Origin: Gordonibacter sp. Marseille-P4307
Lineage (GTDB): Bacteria; Actinomycetota; Coriobacteriia; Coriobacteriales; Eggerthellaceae
DNA: 64,000 nucleotides
Reading direction: 5' to 3'
NCBI RefSeq assembly: GCF_900604965.1
Contig: NZ_UWPD01000001.1
Coordinates: 1,341,311-1,405,310, forward strand
The position numbers and the translations under genes are program-made. Below, piece by piece: positions 60,688 through 64,000 of this stretch. The notes beneath the pieces were generated by a model that was not told the DNA's origin, did no database searches, and worked only from the letters and a program-made list of their open reading frames with translations. Position 1 is the stretch's first letter; every line of letters begins with the position of its first letter.

Positions 60688-60802
60688 TTCCTTGAGTGTC
60701 CGCTTCGACATCATCTCGATGCTGGTGCTGAGCGAGGATCGCGCCCTCCTGAGGCACCACATCAACTGTCTCGGCGCCGACTTCACCGACTCGACCGACT
60801 AG
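60688..60802 (+). pseudogene. YraN-like C-terminal fragment
   Basis: The frame encodes VRFDIISMLVLSEDRALLRH and HINCLG, then a stop at 60800-60802. This matches the last 33 residues of the YraN-like protein at 31319 (IRFDVVSMLIVGESRALLRH) closely but with a diverged tail. The rest of the gene, including its catalytic part, is missing; the array at 60254-60600 stands where it would be. Confidence 0.75.
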
Positions 60803-60827
60803 CGACCCCACCGGTCGTGGCCGGCTG

Positions 60828-60857
60828 GCCGCCCAGGGCATCCGCCCTGGGCGGCTT
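60828..60857 (+). terminator. GC-rich terminator after the YraN-like fragment
   Basis: GCCGCCCAGGGC and GCCCTGGGCGGC form a perfect 12-pair stem with a four-base loop followed by TTTGCTG. Confidence 0.7.
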
Positions 60858-60952
60858 TGCTGTGGGGTGATTGATGTATCTTCGGATGCCCAGCCGCGCA
60901 CTGACGCGTGCCGGCTTTCCCGCATCTTCGGGTGATGCGAGGGATCGTCGGA

Positions 60953-62398
60953 CTACTGAGACAATTTGTCCCAGTTGGTATGACCTGCGATTTTGTTCGG
61001 AAGCTGCTGCTTCGCGCAATCTTCCTTGAGCAGTTTCAGCATGTCTGCGCCGTGCCGTTGACTGATGGCAAGCCACTCGGAATTCCCCGTTGTCAGCTTG
61101 CTCATCTCCCTTAGCTTGAGGCTGCCTTTCGCAATCATAGCCTCGAAGGTCGTCCGCTTCGCCATCGGAGCCATGTTGGAGAACCTCGAGTTAACGTTTC
61201 GCGTGACGATGCAGAGGTTGCCGAACGAATCGAGGTCGTCCTGCTTCCATTTCTCGAATGTGTTCTCGGAGGGGTTTTGCGGGTACCAATGCTCGACAGA
61301 GTTGCGGAACTCGAAGGTGAAAGGAACTCTGTCATTGCGCTCCCACAGGAGGTAATCAAGATAGTTGAATACGACACGTGGAGTGTTCACGCCCATGTGG
61401 TCGCGATCCTCAACGTTGAGGTAGCCGCGGCTAATCGCACTTCTGACGAAGCCCTTGGTCACTTCGCAGTACTTGTCGAGCCGCTGCTGATTCTCACCTT
61501 CATACAGCCAGGCAAGCAGATAGGTGATCCAGTGCATGTCCTTCGGGGATGTGTAAGAGACCCTGAGCGCTGATTGGAGCATCAAGTTTTTCTTGTTCCT
61601 GGCATCCGACGTCGTATCCCGTTCGCGCTTGACTGCGATTCTGGTATTTCGGTAGTAAGCCTTCTTGTCCCCTCCCCGCCCGCTGACCCTCAGCTCCTTC
61701 AGGCTCCACTCGCCATCGCTGGCCTCGTTCGCATACTCGCGCTTAACGATGTACTTGTCGAACAGATATCGGCATTTAAGCAGGCACGATGCGAAATCCT
61801 CCGAGAAGCGTTCGGGGTTTTCTCCGATGACTGCGCCGTCGATGCGGCCGCGCTCCATGACCTTCTTGAACTCGTCGGTCAGATGTTTGTCGTCAATCGA
61901 ACTGCGGAGCTCGAAGCCCTCGTCGAACTGCACCTTTTCGACCTGAACGAACACTTTCAGGACATGGAGGAGGAAATACGGGAATTCGATGATGCTCTTG
62001 AAGCGCACCCTGTCGTATTTATCGGTCTGACCGTCTGAGATGTCGCATGTAAAGACAGGTGCAAGAATCTGTTCGAGGGACGGGGCGTCTTTTGATGTCG
62101 CCTTTCCCTTTTCCAGATTGACGACGGATGGCATTGATCGCCATTCGCCGCCGAAGAGCCTCTTCCTGGTTTCGACATCGAAGTGCATCTGGACGTAGCC
62201 GCTCATGTCGCTGCATGCTTCCCATATTCTTGCGAACGCGGCTTTTCTCTCGTTTCCGCTGATGGAGCTCATGAGAGAGGCTTTAAGTACGTCATGCTGC
62301 TCAAGCTGCTCGCCGCGAGTGTTCATGATCTCGAAGTAACGGTTCAAGTCTGTTTCTGCAGTGTCGGGGATCGAACATCCGTGCCCTAATTCTTGCAT
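60953..62398 (-). pseudogene. GmrSD-like (DUF262/DUF1524) protein, N-terminus lost
   Basis: The frame from about 62398 downward encodes the second half of the DUF262 domain (AETDLNRYFEIMNTRGEQLE then QHDVLKASL) and continues through a helical middle to a DUF1524 HNH-like region (SVEHWYPQNP, SFGNLCIVTRNVNSRFSN), ending at 60953. The first 100-150 residues, including the DGQQR-type nucleotide motif, are absent; the region to the right is a different gene on the other strand. The GmrSD family cuts glucosylated or otherwise modified DNA and needs both domains, so this copy is probably inactive. The upstream frame to 62635 is not homologous. Confidence 0.75.
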
Positions 62399-62496
62399 AC
62401 GCTCCACGACCAATCCTATGCCACAGCCATCAAATATCTTATACTGGTGACGGCCGATGAGCAGAGACGCATCTGCAGGGAGAAAGGTAAATAGCC

Positions 62497-62706
62497 ATGA
62501 GCAGGAAGATTCAGTGCCCCGAGTGCCGAAGCACGAATTTCGAAGCGGTTTCTTCCAGCAAGAAACCGTTGTCTCTTGGAAAGGGCATCGCTGGAGGAAT
62601 TCTGCTGGGCCCAGTCGGCGCCGTCGGAGGAGCAATCATCGGGAATAAGGGGAAGACCACATTCGTTTGTCACGATTGCGGCAATACGTGGAAAATCAAG
62701 CTCTAG
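62497..62706 (+). CDS. Small zinc-ribbon protein with a glycine-zipper membrane segment
   Basis: 69 residues from ATG 62497. One Cys pair near each end (IQCPECRS at 6-13 and FVCHDCGN at about 56-63) suggests a zinc ribbon, with a small-residue-rich helix between them (GIAGGILLGPVGAVGGAIIG) typical of glycine-zipper spans. This combination occurs in several small bacterial proteins of unknown function. Opposite in strand to the GmrSD relic, whose lost 5' region it occupies. Confidence 0.72.
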   Translation: MSRKIQCPECRSTNFEAVSSSKKPLSLGKGIAGGILLGPVGAVGGAIIGNKGKTTFVCHDCGNTWKIKL

Positions 62707-62786
62707 CCATCGGGCATGAAGGCCCATGGGACAAATCTATCTTTTGAGCATTGATGATTGACGCTCTGATTGGATGACCCCGCCAG

Positions 62787-62915
62787 CAGCCTCCAAACAT
62801 TTTGTTGCAACAGGCCCTTCGAATCTGTCGGGCAGATGGATCAGCGCCTCATCGACAACGTCAACGCCGTCGTCGGCCAGCGCGACGCGCTCTACATCCT
62901 GGGTGATTTCACCGC
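62787..62915 (+). pseudogene. Calcineurin-like phosphoesterase fragment
   Basis: The frame includes CNRPFESVGQMDQRLIDNVN then AVVGQRDALYILGDF, the region around the second metal-binding motif of small YfcE/calcineurin-type phosphoesterases. The first motif and the C-terminal half are missing and the frame degenerates after LGDF. A short relic. Confidence 0.65.
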
Positions 62916-63061
62916 TCCAAAAACGAAGCTCGAAAAGGCCATAGCATATCCTCTCCAGGCACGTTCATTTGATCCGAGGAAATTGCGACAAGAACTTCAG
63001 GGGAACGGAATGCTTCGAGAGCGACCGTGCTATCAAAAATTAATACTGGCCCGGCACCCCG

Positions 63062-64000
63062 CACCACGGAAAGGTCGTAGAGGACATCCTGCGCCGTTTC
63101 CCGGTGCTCTCCCACGGCAACAAGTTCCATGTAATCTTGGCGACGAGCTCCATCCCAGAGGCGATCGACTACTACCGAGCCTTCAAGGAACGCGCCCCGC
63201 AGATGAAGGTGACCGCCCTTTTCGACCCGAGCATCGATAACAACGCTGGCTCCACGGTGAAAGAAGATGTTCTGGTCGAGCCCGTAGAAGACTACAACAA
63301 GGCATACGGCCAGGAGTTCACTATCCCCACGTGGCCCGCCATGAAGAAGAACATCTCAGCGCGCCTGTCCCACAAAAAGCCCTACATCAACGTCGACTCC
63401 AACCGCGACTCCCGCATCGACTTGCCCATTGTGGTGGACCAGATGCTCACGGGCTTCGACTCCAAATGGCTCAACGCTCTCTACCTCGACAAGATCATCG
63501 ACTACGAGAGCATCATCCAGGCGTTCAGCCGCACGAACCGCTTGTTCGGCCCCGACAAGCCCTTCGGCACGATCCGCTATTACCGTCGTCCCTACACCAT
63601 GAAGGGCTATATCGAAGCGGCAGTGAAGCTGTATTAGGGAGATCGCCCGCTCGACATGTTCGTCCAGAAGCTCCCGGACAATATAGCTCTTATGGATGCA
63701 CGGCTGCAGAAGATACTCATGGCGTTCGAGGCCGCTGGCGTTGGCGACCTCTCGAAACTTCCCGCATCGCAAGAGGCCAGGCGCAAGTTCGCCAAGGAGT
63801 TCGTCGAGCTCAACGAGTTCCTCGAAGCCGCGAAGGTGCAGGGCTTCACATGGGAGCAGGACATTTATGAGTTTGAGGAGGAGCCGGAAGAAGGCGAGCT
63901 GAGCGGCAAGTCCTTCTTCGTTCAGCCCATCATCGACGAGCGAACCTATCTCGTCCTCGTGCAGCGCTATAAGGAGCTGTTCGCAGGAGGGGGCGACTCT
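63062..64000 (+). pseudogene. hsdR: Type I restriction enzyme R subunit fragment with an in-frame stop
   Basis: Homology starts abruptly near 63062 (HHGKVVEDI, LSHGNKFHVILATSSIPEAI) within the second helicase lobe of HsdR. LPIVVDQMLTGFDSKWLNAL and SIIQAFSRTNRLFGPDKPFG are the motif V-VI region. An in-frame TAG at 63635-63637 interrupts AVKLY-GDRPLD, where TCG (Ser) would be expected. The frame then continues to the window end (LPDNIALMDARLQKILMAFE). The nuclease and first helicase lobe are missing, so this is a broken relic. Confidence 0.82.

Noticed and set aside
62398-62635. N-terminal extension of the GmrSD-like frame
   Set aside because: The residues (Arg/Cys/Ser-rich) show no DUF262 similarity and lie opposite the small zinc-ribbon gene.
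1-64000. tRNA, rRNA or replication-origin genes
   Set aside because: No cloverleaf, rRNA stretch, DnaA-box cluster or replication initiator was recognised by eye; a dedicated scan was not possible.

Overview
The window looks like chromosome of a high-GC anaerobic actinobacterium, most probably a gut coriobacterium of the Eggerthellaceae type. This is inferred from base composition, the style of the IS elements, a decayed Tat-secreted redox-enzyme leader, the YraN-like genes and the sortase-anchored surface protein. I cannot name a species.

Left edge (1-5.4 kb): a TetR-type regulator cut by the window edge, an orphan gene with an HEPN-like RNase motif, a complete IS256-family element, a broken IS1595-family transposase, and a lipoprotein gene that has lost its 5' end.

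Biosynthetic operon (5.4-27.2 kb, minus strand): about twenty genes, most overlapping by 1-14 bases or separated by under 45, all reading away from one promoter at about 27.2 kb. It encodes a Sfp-type PPTase, a GNAT, an SDR, two type II thioesterases (one with a Cys nucleophile), a KAS III-like enzyme without the usual His, two free-standing adenylating ligases (one of the EntE/DhbE aryl-acid type), three free carrier proteins, a free-standing cyclization (Cy) domain, a Cy-A-PCP NRPS, a class II aaRS-like amino acid:carrier protein ligase, a PP-loop enzyme, two YbtP/YbtQ-like ABC half transporters and a complete ECF-type importer (S, T and fused A1A2). I read it as a pathway for an aryl-capped, azoline-containing metallophore-like molecule with its own uptake machinery. 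Three copies of a TTAG-N6-CTAA operator resembling the DtxR/IdeR iron box lie before this operon and before the adjacent aromatic-acid MFS transporter gene, suggesting shared metal-dependent control and possible scavenging of the aryl starter.

Accessory region (28.7-64 kb): a patchwork of defence, toxin and mobile debris. Intact-looking parts are a McrBC restriction operon with two extra genes, HipBA, a DinJ-like antitoxin, an LHH nuclease toxin with SUKH immunity gene, an ACR3/SBF-type transporter, a QPQTG-anchored surface protein, and a set of zinc-finger or CpXC proteins of unknown role. Broken parts are a tyrosine integrase, an ICE-type excisionase-like gene, a second mcrC, a DUF4417 gene, a GmrSD-like gene, a metallophosphoesterase fragment, an hsdR fragment and a second YraN-like tail.

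Two non-coding features are not explained by known families I recognise. One is a set of four dispersed intergenic arrays sharing the 17-mer around GATTGAGTGGGARTAA plus GCCACCTGCAAC and TTACTCCCC/TATTCCC modules, each with its own private short repeats. The other is a pair of loci with interleaved inverted repeats (A-B-A'-B') that keep B constant while A and A' covary. No tRNA, rRNA or CRISPR array was seen. All identifications come from reading the sequence; no database search was possible.
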